Shown here in pieces: positions 8,690-17,425 of a DNA stretch of 64,000 nt. This stretch comes from Palsa-504 sp963795795. GTDB lineage: Bacteria; Actinomycetota; Actinomycetes; Streptosporangiales; Streptosporangiaceae. The position numbers and the translations under genes were made by a program. The notes below the pieces were generated by a model. That model was not told where the DNA came from and did not search any database. It saw only the letters and a program-made list of their open reading frames with translations. The DNA lies in assembly GCA_963795795.1 (NCBI GenBank), contig CAWCJS010000024.1, positions 186,001 to 250,000 on the forward strand. Direction: 5' to 3'. Within the stretch, counting starts at the first letter, position 1. The number at the start of each line of letters is the position of its first letter.

Positions 8690-10324
8690 ATGGCGGTGAC
8701 CCCGCTGCCGGAGCGGAAGGCGTGGCAGGCCCTGGGCCGGCACCACGACGAGATCGCCGGTGTTCACCTGCGCGAGCTGTTCGCGGCCGACCCTGGGCGG
8801 GGCGAGCGGATGACCGCGGAAGCGGTCGGGCTCTACCTGGACTACTCCAAGAACCGCGTCACCGACGAGACCATGCGGCTGCTGGTCGAGCTGGCCGCCG
8901 AGTCCGGCGTCCCCGAGCGGCGCGATGCCATGTTCCGCGGCGAGCACATCAACGTGTCCGAGGACCGCGCGGTGCTGCACGTCGCGCTGCGGATGCCCGG
9001 GACGACCTTCCTGATCGTCGACGGCGTGAACGTGGTCCGCGAGGTGCACCAGGTGCTCGAGCGGATGGTGGACTTCGCCCTGCGCGTCAGGTCCGGCGTC
9101 TGGGAGGGCTACACCGGCAAGCGGATCAGGAACGTGATCAACATCGGGATCGGCGGCTCCGACCTGGGCCCGGTCATGGCGTACGAGGCGCTGCGGCACT
9201 ACTGCACGCGCGACATCACGTTCCGGTTCGTGTCCAACGTGGACTCGACCGACTTCGTCGAGGCCACCCGCGACCTGAACGCGGACGAGACGCTGTTCAT
9301 CATCTCGTCCAAGACGTTCGGCACGCTGGAGACGCTGACCAACGCCACCTCCGCGCGGGACTGGGTGGTCGGTGAACTCGGGAGTGAGGACGCAGTCGCC
9401 AAGCACTTCGTCGCGGTCTCGACCAACGCCGAGCGGGTGGCGGACTTCGGGATCGACACGGACAACATGTTCGGGTTCTGGGACTGGGTCGGCGGCCGGT
9501 ACTCGATGGACTCCGCTATTGGCCTGTCCACGATGGTCGCCCTCGGGCCTGACCAGTTCGGCGACATGCTGGCCGGGTTCCACGAGATGGACGAGCACTT
9601 CCGCACCGCGCCGCTGGAGCGGAACCTGCCCGTGCTGATGGGCCTGCTCGCCGTCTGGTACCGCGACTTCTTCGGCGCGCAGACCTGCGGCGTCATGCCG
9701 TACGAGCAGTACCTGAAGCGGTTCCCCGCCTACCTGCAGCAACTCACCATGGAGTCCAACGGCAAGCACGTCACGCTGGCCGGGGAACACGTGACCTACG
9801 ACACCGGCGCGGTCTACTGGGGCGAGCCGGGGACCAACGGGCAGCACAGCTTCTACCAGCTCATCCACCAGGGGACCGAGCTCATCCCGGTCGACCTGAT
9901 CGGCTTCGGCAGGGCGCTGAACCCGCTGCGCGACCACCACGACATCCTGTCCTCCAACGTGTTCGCGCAGGCGCAGGCGCTCGCGTTCGGCAAGACCGAG
10001 GCGGAGGTGCGCGCCGAGGGCACGCCCGAGCACGTCGTGCCGCACCGCGTGATGGAGGGCAACCGCCCTTCCAACGTGCTGCTGGCCGAGATCCTCACGC
10101 CCAAGGTCCTTGGCTCGCTGGTCGCGCTCTACGAGCACAGCGTGTTCACGCAGGGGACGATCTGGGGCATCGACTCGTTCGACCAGTGGGGCGTGGAGCT
10201 CGGCAAGGTGCTGGCCACCAAGATCATCCCCGAGCTGACCAGCGCCGCTGAACCCGCGCTCGACCACGACTCGTCCACCAACGCGCTCATCCGCAAGTAC
10301 CGCGAGCTCAAGGCAATTTTCTGA
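8690..10324 (+). CDS. pgi: glucose-6-phosphate isomerase
   Basis: 544 residues, the usual length for bacterial Pgi of this type. Both family signatures are intact: DWVGGRYSMDSAIGL near residue 263 and SFDQWGVELGK near residue 497; the sugar-phosphate binding IGIGGSDLGP is also present. It interconverts glucose-6-phosphate and fructose-6-phosphate in the cytoplasm. ATG at 8690 is chosen because GAGGAGG lies just upstream; a GTG 15 bases earlier overlaps that site. It heads a pgi-gnd-zwf operon, which couples glycolysis to NADPH production by the oxidative pentose phosphate route. Confidence 0.96.
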   Translation: MAVTPLPERKAWQALGRHHDEIAGVHLRELFAADPGRGERMTAEAVGLYLDYSKNRVTDETMRLLVELAAESGVPERRDAMFRGEHINVSEDRAVLHVALRMPGTTFLIVDGVNVVREVHQVLERMVDFALRVRSGVWEGYTGKRIRNVINIGIGGSDLGPVMAYEALRHYCTRDITFRFVSNVDSTDFVEATRDLNADETLFIISSKTFGTLETLTNATSARDWVVGELGSEDAVAKHFVAVSTNAERVADFGIDTDNMFGFWDWVGGRYSMDSAIGLSTMVALGPDQFGDMLAGFHEMDEHFRTAPLERNLPVLMGLLAVWYRDFFGAQTCGVMPYEQYLKRFPAYLQQLTMESNGKHVTLAGEHVTYDTGAVYWGEPGTNGQHSFYQLIHQGTELIPVDLIGFGRALNPLRDHHDILSSNVFAQAQALAFGKTEAEVRAEGTPEHVVPHRVMEGNRPSNVLLAEILTPKVLGSLVALYEHSVFTQGTIWGIDSFDQWGVELGKVLATKIIPELTSAAEPALDHDSSTNALIRKYRELKAIF

Positions 10325-10349
10325 CGCCCTAAGAAGGGACCGACCAGCC

Positions 10350-11379
10350 ATGCCAACTGACACGCCGATGCAGCTCGGGATGATCGGGCTCGGCCGGATG
10401 GGCGCGAACCTCGTCCGCCGGCTGATGCGCGACGGCCACCGCTGCGTGGCCTACGACAGGAACGCCGACGTGGTCAAGGCGCTGGCAGCGGAGGGAGCGA
10501 CCGGCGCGGAGAGCCTGGCCGACTTCGTGGCCAAGCTGGACAAGCCGCGGAACTTCTGGATCATGGTCCCGGCCGGCGTGGTCGAGTCCACCTTCGAAGG
10601 ACCTCCGGCCCTTGCTCGACGCCGACGACGTGATCATCGACGGCGGGAACTCCTATTACCGCGACGACATCACCCGCGCGAGGGACCTCAAGCGCGACGG
10701 CATCCACTACGTCGACTGCGGCACGAGCGGCGGCGTCTGGGGGCTGGACCGGGGCTACTGCCTGATGATCGGCGGCGAGGACGAGGTGGTGGAGCGGCTG
10801 AACCCGATCTTCCTGACCATCGCGCCCGGCAAGGGCACCGCCGAGCCCACCCCGGGTTTGCAGCCGGGCGGCACCGCCGAGCAGGGGTACCTGCACTGCG
10901 GGCCGAACGGCGCGGGGCACTTCGTCAAGATGGTGCACAACGGGGTCGAGTACGGCATGATGGCCGCGATCGCCGAGGGCCTGTCGATCATCAAGCACGC
11001 CGACGCGGGCCTGCACCAGGACGAGGTCGACGCGGAGACCACGCCGCTGCGCGACCCGTGGGCGTACGAGTACACGATCGACGTCGGCGACGTGGCCGAG
11101 GTCTGGCGGCGCGGCTCGGTCGTGTCGTCCTGGCTGGTCGACCTGACCGCCGCCGCGTTCGCCAAGTCGCCCGACCTGGACGACTTCAGCGGGCGGGTGT
11201 CCGACTCGGGCGAGGGCCGGTGGACCGTGCTGGCCGGGGTGGACGAGGGCGTGCCTGCCTCGGTCATCGCCGCCTCGCTGTACGAGCGGTTCGAGTCCAG
11301 GGACAACGGTGCGTTCACCGGGAAGATCCTGTCGGCGATGCGCTCGGAGTTCGGCGGGCACGCGGAGAAGAAGGCCTGA
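10350..11379 (+). pseudogene. gnd: 6-phosphogluconate dehydrogenase, frameshifted at about 10596
   Basis: The first 82 codons encode an NADP-binding fold (GMIGLGRMGANLVRRL), ending in WIMVPAGVVESTF. The rest continues in the next frame from about 10597 with VIIDGGNSYYRDD, GGTAEQGYLHCGPNGAGHF and KMVHNGVEYGMM, all conserved catalytic elements. One extra base at about 10596-10600 joins the two parts; removing it restores a 342-residue enzyme of the short decarboxylating GndA class. Everything on both sides looks under selection, so a sequencing insertion or very recent mutation is as likely as true loss. It is the middle gene between pgi and zwf, 25 bases after pgi, and oxidises 6-phosphogluconate to ribulose-5-phosphate when intact. 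Confidence 0.9.
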
Positions 11380-11386
11380 CCGGGAC

Positions 11387-12829
11387 ATGAGCAAGGACGG
11401 ATCCCCCCGGCCGGAGAACCACGTCATCGTGCTGTTCGGCGCGACCGGCGACCTGGCCAAGCGCAAGCTGCTGCCCGGGCTGTTCCACCTGCACGCGGCG
11501 GGCCTGATGCCGCCCGAGTACCGGATCATCGGATCGTCGCCTGCGTCGACCGCGCTGACCGACGATCAGTTCCGCGAGCACGCGGAGGAGGCGTGCGCTG
11601 ACTTCTGCATCACCAAGCCGACCGATCCGTCGTGGCCGTCCTTTGCGGAGCGCCTGTCGTTCGCGGCCGCCGACCCGGGTAACGCCGGGGACCTGGTCGC
11701 GGCGGTCCAGCGGGCGGAGAAGGAGATCGGCGGGACGCCCCGGCGGCTGTACCACCTGGCGGTGCCGCCCGCCGCGTTCACCTCGGTCATCGACATGCTC
11801 GGTAAGTCGGGGCTGGCCACGGAGCGCACCCGGGTCATCATCGAGAAGCCGTTCGGCACCGACCTGGCGTCGGCCCGCGCGCTCAACCAGGCGGTGCACG
11901 CGGTATTCGACGAGTCGCAGGTGTTCCGCATCGACCACTTCCTCGGCAAGGAGTCGGTCGACAACATCCTGGCCTTCCGGTTCGCGAATGGCCTGTTCGA
12001 GCCGATCTGGAACCGTCACCACCTGCGCTACGTGGAGATCGACGTGCCGGAGACGCTGTCGATCGCGGGGCGGGCCGCGTTCTACGACGCGACCGGCGCC
12101 TACCGGGACATGGTCGTCACGCACCTGTTCCAGGTGCTGGCGTTCGTGGCCATGGAAGCGCCGGTGTCGCTGAACGCCAAGCACCTGCGGGACGAGAAGG
12201 AGAAGGTGTTCGAGGCGCTGAGGCCGATCGACGTCCGGCACGTGGTCCGCGGCCAGTACGAGGGGTACCGGTCCGAGGACGGCGTGGCGGCCGGCTCGCA
12301 GACCGAGACGATGGTCGCGGTGCGGGCCGAGGTCGACAACTGGCGCTGGCACGGAGTGCCGTTCTTCCTGCGCTCGGGCAAGGCCATGGGCGCCTCGCGC
12401 CAGGTCATCACGCTCGGCTTTCAGCCGCCGCCGCTGCGGATGTTCCCCGCGCATCTCAGGGACACGCCGTACGGCCGACAGAACGAGATCGTCATCGACT
12501 TCGCCGACCCCGGCGCCATCAAGCTCAACTTCCTGGCCAAGGTCCCCGGAGCGCAGCTGACCCTAGGCAACGCCGAGATGGCGTTCTACTACAAGGACTC
12601 GTTCGCCGCGTCGCACGCGCTCGAGGGCTACGAGCACCTGATCTTGATGGCCATGGTCGGCGACCAGTCGCTGTTTACCCGGTCCGACGGGATCGAGCGG
12701 CTGTGGGAGATCTCCCAACCTCTGCTGGACAACCCGCCGCCGGTCGAGCCGTACGCCAAGGGGACATGGGGGCCGCAGTCGGTCAGGCAGCTGATTGCGC
12801 CGTACCACTGGCACCTGCCCCACGTGTAG
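11387..12829 (+). CDS. zwf: glucose-6-phosphate dehydrogenase
   Basis: 480 residues. The nucleotide-binding FGATGDLAKRKLLPGL is near the N-terminus and the active-site signature RIDHFLGKE near residue 186 includes the catalytic His and substrate-binding Lys. It oxidises glucose-6-phosphate to 6-phosphogluconolactone with NADP. ATG at 11387 follows the gnd stop by only 7 bases, so the two are translated from one message. A strong hairpin follows the stop. Start sites further upstream would overlap gnd and lack family similarity. Confidence 0.96.
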   Translation: MSKDGSPRPENHVIVLFGATGDLAKRKLLPGLFHLHAAGLMPPEYRIIGSSPASTALTDDQFREHAEEACADFCITKPTDPSWPSFAERLSFAAADPGNAGDLVAAVQRAEKEIGGTPRRLYHLAVPPAAFTSVIDMLGKSGLATERTRVIIEKPFGTDLASARALNQAVHAVFDESQVFRIDHFLGKESVDNILAFRFANGLFEPIWNRHHLRYVEIDVPETLSIAGRAAFYDATGAYRDMVVTHLFQVLAFVAMEAPVSLNAKHLRDEKEKVFEALRPIDVRHVVRGQYEGYRSEDGVAAGSQTETMVAVRAEVDNWRWHGVPFFLRSGKAMGASRQVITLGFQPPPLRMFPAHLRDTPYGRQNEIVIDFADPGAIKLNFLAKVPGAQLTLGNAEMAFYYKDSFAASHALEGYEHLILMAMVGDQSLFTRSDGIERLWEISQPLLDNPPPVEPYAKGTWGPQSVRQLIAPYHWHLPHV

Positions 12830-12833
12830 GAAA

Positions 12834-12864
12834 CGGCGCCCCGGCACCGAGTGCCGGGGCGCCG
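12834..12864 (+). terminator. hairpin terminator after zwf
   Basis: A perfect 14-bp stem (CGGCGCCCCGGCAC with its complement) with a 3-base loop lies 5 bases past the zwf stop and 13 bases before the stop of the convergent lipoprotein gene. It has no long T run, which is usual in GC-rich actinomycetes, and may stop transcription from both sides. Confidence 0.85.
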
Positions 12865-12876
12865 TCGTACCGGTAA

Positions 12877-14790
12877 CTAGTTGAAGTACATGAGCTCCGG
12901 CGTGGCGTAGTACTGGGTCAGGTTCTCCCAGGCCTGCGGGTTAATCGCGGACAGCGTGTTCTTCCAGGCCCACACGATGTCCGGGTTGGGCTGGAACTGC
13001 ACCGGCTGGTTCTCCGTCAGGAACGACGCCTCGTTCTTGACCGCCGCCGGGTCGCCGCCGGCGATCGAGGCGTTGATCAGGGTGTCGGCGGTCGGGTTGC
13101 TGTAATCGCCGACCTGCGCGGGCCCGCCGGTGTTGAACAGGCCGAACGTGGTCGCGTACGGCACGTCGGTCTCACCGCCGAAGTCCTCCATGGCCCACTT
13201 GTTCACGTTCGCCGGCGCGGACGGGTCCAGGTAGTTGGCGATGATGTAGTTGAAGTTGCTGCTGGTCAGCGTGATGTTGACGCCGGCCTGCTTCGCCTTG
13301 GACGCATAGTCGGCGGCCTGGTTCCCGATCAGGGTCGGCGAGGAACTGTAGATGAGGTTCCAGGCCAGCTTGGTACCCGCCGGGATGCCCGCGCCGCAGT
13401 CACCGGCGGCGGTGCCGGCCTTGGCGCACACGTCCGTGCCGCCTGGGTTGACGGTCCAGCCGTTGGCCTTGAGGATGCTGACCGCCGCGGAAACGCTGAA
13501 CGGGTACGGGTCGGTCGCGGCGTTGGATGGCAGGTACGGGCTCTGCGGGTCGGCGGGGATGGGCCCGTACGCGGGTGCGCCCGCGCCGTGCATGAACGCG
13601 GTGATCCAGCCCTGCTCATCGACCAGGTGCGCGAGCGCCTGGCGCATGTACAACTGGGCGATGATGTTGTTGAAGTCGCCGGTCGTGTCCTTGAAGTTGT
13701 AGGCCGCGAAGGTCATGCCGAAGTCCGGCTCGCCGAAGTAGCTGTAGCCGAGCCGCTGCACGGTCGGCAGCTGCGGGATGTCGTCGTAGGGCACGTTGGA
13801 GACGTCGATGGCGCCCGCCCTGATGGCGTTGAACATCGCGACGTCCGAGGTGAACGGGATCCCCTGGAAGTTCGACATCGGGGTCACGTGCGGGCCGCCG
13901 TAGGTGGTGTTCGGCACCATGGTGAAGCCGCCGGTGGTCGCGTCGTAGGCGGACAGCCTGTACGGTCCGTCGACCACCTGCCACAGCGGGTTGGTCGCGT
14001 AAGTGCTGAGCGACTTGGACTGGCTGGTCAGGTAGTCGAAGATCTTCTTCATGGTGGCGGGGGTCCAGCCGGACGGCGGGATGACCGGGCCGCTCGCCGA
14101 CTCCTTGGCCCAGACCGTGCTCGGCAGCGGGGTGATCGGACCCTGGCCGAGGTAGTCCTCGGTGAACCACGACGGGTTGACCGACTGGCTGAGGTTCATC
14201 ACCAGCGTGCTCGAGTTCGGCTCCGAGGTGCTCACCAGGTTGTCCGGGAAGTGGCCGGGCACGTAGCTCGCCCAGTCCGCCGCGGATTCCTTGATGCCGG
14301 CCTTGACCAGGTCGACGAAGAGCAAGATGTCGTTGGCCGTGATGGGCTGGCCGTTGGACCACTTGTAGCTGCTCTTGAGCGAGATCGTGATGGTCTTGTC
14401 GCCGTTGGAGTACACCGGGTTGTTGGCGACGCTCATGGGCGGGTACAGCTCGGGATCGGTGCCGAACACCGTCCAGTAGAGCGGCCGGTACATCTCCCAG
14501 ATGAACGTGAAGTTGTTGTAGACCGAGTTGGAGGCGCCGGGCACGACAGGGAGAATCCAGTTCGGCGTAGCGCTGGGCAACTCCGACCAGGTGATCGTGC
14601 CCGCGTGCTTAGGGCCGTTGGCCGCGGCGAGCGGCACCGAGCCGATCCCGCCCGGGACCGTGACGGATCCGGGGGTGGTGGTGTTGGTCGAGTTGCTGTG
14701 GCCACTACTACTACTGCTGCTGCAGGCGGCGAGCCCGGTAAGGCTCGCGACCGCTACGGCTACCCCGGCAGTCTTGTACCGGAATTTCAT
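12877..14790 (-). CDS. ABC transporter solute-binding lipoprotein, family 5 (peptide-type)
   Basis: 637 residues. A basic N-terminus, hydrophobic stretch and lipobox LAAC put the lipidated Cys near residue 23; a Ser/Thr-rich linker follows. The body has the SBP_bac_5 layout of oligopeptide and nickel binding proteins, including the LPSTVWAKES and SYKWSNGQPITANDI segments. It should sit on the outer face of the membrane and deliver peptides or similar solutes to a permease. No permease or ATPase genes lie beside it here, so it is an orphan or its partners are elsewhere. ATG at 14790 places the signal peptide correctly. Confidence 0.9.
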   Translation of the reverse strand: MKFRYKTAGVAVAVASLTGLAACSSSSSSGHSNSTNTTTPGSVTVPGGIGSVPLAAANGPKHAGTITWSELPSATPNWILPVVPGASNSVYNNFTFIWEMYRPLYWTVFGTDPELYPPMSVANNPVYSNGDKTITISLKSSYKWSNGQPITANDILLFVDLVKAGIKESAADWASYVPGHFPDNLVSTSEPNSSTLVMNLSQSVNPSWFTEDYLGQGPITPLPSTVWAKESASGPVIPPSGWTPATMKKIFDYLTSQSKSLSTYATNPLWQVVDGPYRLSAYDATTGGFTMVPNTTYGGPHVTPMSNFQGIPFTSDVAMFNAIRAGAIDVSNVPYDDIPQLPTVQRLGYSYFGEPDFGMTFAAYNFKDTTGDFNNIIAQLYMRQALAHLVDEQGWITAFMHGAGAPAYGPIPADPQSPYLPSNAATDPYPFSVSAAVSILKANGWTVNPGGTDVCAKAGTAAGDCGAGIPAGTKLAWNLIYSSSPTLIGNQAADYASKAKQAGVNITLTSSNFNYIIANYLDPSAPANVNKWAMEDFGGETDVPYATTFGLFNTGGPAQVGDYSNPTADTLINASIAGGDPAAVKNEASFLTENQPVQFQPNPDIVWAWKNTLSAINPQAWENLTQYYATPELMYFN

Positions 14791-15102
14791 GAGCGAATCG
14801 CCCTTCTTTTCGAAGTTCGCCGGCGATCCGCTCCGTCACCGTGGCCGGGGCCTCCGGGTCGCGATCTTCGCCGTTAGCGACCCGTATCCCCCGGCAGATC
14901 CGCGCCAGCCCATGACGGGTCGGCCGGTCAGTTACCGGTGAGTTAACCGAAGCGTAAGTTCCGCATGGCATCGATCTCTCGGCAATAAAGTCACAAATTG
15001 CCATCGATTCTTCCCGCGGAAGCCGCGTACCAGCGCAGAATCTCCGCCTATAGCCGCTGCAGGCGGCAAGCTTGGGGGCGCTGGGCGGGGCCACAATGGA
15101 CC
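14791..15102. other. intergenic region between divergent genes
   Basis: 312 bases between the solute-binding protein and the lipid-kinase-like gene. The middle (about 14935-15050) is less GC-rich and should hold the promoters. A near-direct repeat around CATCGAT is present at about 14968 and 15003. I found no clear hairpin, RNA gene or riboswitch. Confidence 0.5.
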
Positions 15103-16209
15103 ATGCCGTCGGTGGTGTTCGTGATCAACCGGGCGCTGGTCCGCGATCCGCGCGGGTTCGGGCGACGGTGCCGCGCCGCGGCTTGGAACTTTGGGTGGGA
15201 GCCGGTGATCGCCGAGACCAGCCCGGGTGACAGCGGCCTGGGGCTGGCCCGGCAGGCGGTGGCCGACGGCGCGGGGCTGGTGTTCGCGGCGGGCGGCGAC
15301 GGCACCGTGCGGGCCTGCGCGCAGGCCCTGGCCGGCACCGGGATACCGCTGGCCATCGTGCCGCTCGGCACCGCCAACCTGACCGCGCGGGCGCTGGGCC
15401 TGCCAGCCAGGGTCGGCCCCGCGATCGAGACGGGGTTCCGCGGGCGGGACCGCCGGATCGACCTGGCCAGCGCAGAGCTGGGCGAGGCGGACCAGGGCGG
15501 TGCGGAGGCGGGGGTCGCGGGCGACGCCCGCACGGGCAGCAGCGGCGCGGACCATGGCACCGGCGGTATCGCAGCGGACCACGGCGGCACGGGCGGTAAC
15601 GCGGACCAGGGCCGCACGGGCGGTAACGCGGACCAGGGCCGCACGGGCGGTAACGCGGACCAGGGCCGCACGGGCGGCAGCGGGGCGGATGGGCGCGGCG
15701 CGTCGGGGATCCTGTTCGCGGCCATGGCCGGGATCGGGTTGGACGCGGCGGTGGTCGAGGCGGCGCACACGGAGGGCAAGCGGAGGCTCGGGTGGGTCGC
15801 GTACGCGGTGTCCGGGGTAGCGCACCTGTCGCTGCCGCCGCGGGAGTTCACGGTGCGCCTGGACGGGGGCGAGCCGCTGGTCCGGCGGGCCCGGTGCGTG
15901 GTCGTGGGGAACGCGGGGCTGCTGCCCGGGGGGTTCTGGCTGCTGCCAGAGGCCCGGTGTGACGACGGGTGGCTGGACGTCGGAATCCTGGCGCCTACGG
16001 GGATCCTCGGCTGGCCGCGCGTGGCCGGGCTGGTGCTGACGCGCAGCCGCCGCGCGGACGGCCAGCTCGAGCGGTTCCGGGCGCGGCGCGTGGAGATCAG
16101 CGCGGCGATGGATCTGCCGCGGCAGATCGACGGGGAGGTCGTCGCACCGGGGCGCTCGCTGGCCGTGTCCGTACGCCCCGGGGTGCTGACGATACGCCTC
16201 GGGCACTAA
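15103..16209 (+). CDS. diacylglycerol kinase family protein with repetitive insert
   Basis: 368 residues of the DAGK/sphingosine-kinase catalytic fold. The nucleotide-binding GGDGTVR near residue 66 and the following PLGTANLTARALGLP are clear. It probably phosphorylates a lipid such as diacylglycerol at the membrane; close relatives in actinobacteria also act in glycerolipid or mannoside synthesis. Between beta strands, at about residues 128-205, is a Gly/Asp-rich insert built of GGNADQGRT repeats that ordinary family members lack. ATG at 15103 keeps the N-terminal strand intact; longer in-frame starts add unrelated sequence. ChrA follows 40 bases downstream. Confidence 0.85.
   Translation: MPSVVFVINRALVRDPRGFGRRCRAAAWNFGWEPVIAETSPGDSGLGLARQAVADGAGLVFAAGGDGTVRACAQALAGTGIPLAIVPLGTANLTARALGLPARVGPAIETGFRGRDRRIDLASAELGEADQGGAEAGVAGDARTGSSGADHGTGGIAADHGGTGGNADQGRTGGNADQGRTGGNADQGRTGGSGADGRGASGILFAAMAGIGLDAAVVEAAHTEGKRRLGWVAYAVSGVAHLSLPPREFTVRLDGGEPLVRRARCVVVGNAGLLPGGFWLLPEARCDDGWLDVGILAPTGILGWPRVAGLVLTRSRRADGQLERFRARRVEISAAMDLPRQIDGEVVAPGRSLAVSVRPGVLTIRLGH
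15591..15671 (+). repeat. 27-bp perfect tandem repeat inside the lipid-kinase gene
   Basis: Three exact copies of a 27-base unit, each coding nine residues (GGNADQGRT), with more diverged copies on the left. The length is a multiple of three, so copy number can change without breaking the frame. The insert sits in a surface loop position of the fold, probably tolerated as a flexible linker. Confidence 0.92.
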
Positions 16210-16249
16210 GGGGGCGGCGCGGGGCGCGCACCACCGCTCGTTCGGGATA

Positions 16250-17425
16250 ATGGAGTTGAATGAGGTCGTGGAGCACGCGGCCAGCCTGGGCACGGTCCTG
16301 CGGGAGTGGGGACGGATCGGGGTCATCGGGTTCGGGGGGCCGCCGGCGCACATCGCGCTGCTGCGCCGGCTCTGCGTCGATGACCGGGGGTGGCTCGACG
16401 GAGGCGAGTTCGAGGACGCGATCGCCGCGTGCAACCTGCTGCCGGGGCCCGCGTCGACCGAGCTCGCGATCTTCTGCGCGTGGCGGGTGCGCGGCCGGCT
16501 CGGCGCCGTGGTCGGCGGGCTGGCCTTCATCGTGCCCGGGCTGATCATCATCTTGGTCCTGGCGGCGCTGTTCCTGGCCGGCGCGCCGCCGCTGTGGGTC
16601 CGCGGCCTGGGCGCGGGGGCCGGCGCCGCCGTGGCCGCGGTAGCGGTGCAGGCCGCGTGGAGCCTGCTCGTGCCAAGCTGGAAGCGTGCGTCCGCGCGGG
16701 AGCCGGTCCGGGCCTCGCGCCTGCGCTGGGCGGGGTACCTGCTGGCCGGCGGGGCCGCTTCGGCCACGATCGGGCCCTGGCTCGTCCTGGTCCTGCTCGG
16801 CTGCGGCGGGTTCGAGCTCGCGCTGCGGGCGCGGCGCTGGCCTGCCTCGGTAACGGTGATCGCGCCGCTGTTCCCGGCCGCGCTCGGCGGCGGGATCCTG
16901 GCCTCGGTCGCGTGGGTGGCGTTCAAGGTGGGGGCGCTGTCGTTCGGCGGCGGATTCGTGATCATCCCGCTGATGCAGGCCGACGCGGTGGGGCACCACT
17001 GGATGACCAATGCCCAATTCCTGAACGCCGTAGCGCTGGGCCAGATCACCCCGGGCCCCGTCGTGCAGACGGTCGCCGCGGTGGGGTACGCCGCGGCGGG
17101 GCTGCCCGGCGGGCTGCTGGCCTCGGCGGTCGCGTTCTCGCCCTCGTTCGCCTTCGTGCTCGGCGGCGGGCGGTACTTCGCCAGGCTGCGGGACAACCGC
17201 TACGCGCAGTCGTTCCTCGACGGCGCCGGGCCCGCCGCGATCGGCGCCATCCTCGGCGCGGCCGTGCTGCTGGCCCGCGCGCTGACCGTGCCGTGGCAGT
17301 TCGCGGTGCTCGCCGGGGCGGCGGTGGTACTGCTCGGGCTGCGGCGCGGGGTGGTCCTGACCCTGCTCGGCGCCGCCGGGGTGGGCCTGGTCATCGCGCT
17401 GGCGGGAGGACCGCTGCCGCGGTAA
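16250..17425 (+). CDS. chrA: ChrA-type chromate transporter
   Basis: 391 residues made of two homologous CHR domains, the long-chain form. Each half starts with its hallmark: GVIGFGGPPAHIALLRR near residue 25 and LSFGGGFVIIPLM near residue 228, with LLPGPASTELA and ITPGPVVQT in matching places. About ten membrane helices are expected. Members export chromate by proton coupling; the sulfate-like anion handled in this organism is unknown. The 3' end is overlapped by 226 bases of the opposite-strand copper ATPase frame. Confidence 0.9.
   Translation: MELNEVVEHAASLGTVLREWGRIGVIGFGGPPAHIALLRRLCVDDRGWLDGGEFEDAIAACNLLPGPASTELAIFCAWRVRGRLGAVVGGLAFIVPGLIIILVLAALFLAGAPPLWVRGLGAGAGAAVAAVAVQAAWSLLVPSWKRASAREPVRASRLRWAGYLLAGGAASATIGPWLVLVLLGCGGFELALRARRWPASVTVIAPLFPAALGGGILASVAWVAFKVGALSFGGGFVIIPLMQADAVGHHWMTNAQFLNAVALGQITPGPVVQTVAAVGYAAAGLPGGLLASAVAFSPSFAFVLGGGRYFARLRDNRYAQSFLDGAGPAAIGAILGAAVLLARALTVPWQFAVLAGAAVVLLGLRRGVVLTLLGAAGVGLVIALAGGPLPR

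Noticed and set aside
8612..10363. 583-codon open frame antisense to pgi
   Set aside because: Composition is the mirror of a strongly conserved gene; no family pattern and no ribosome site. High GC at third positions keeps antisense frames open.
15591..15671. CRISPR-like regular repeat
   Set aside because: Three copies without spacers, inside a coding frame; a coding minisatellite.
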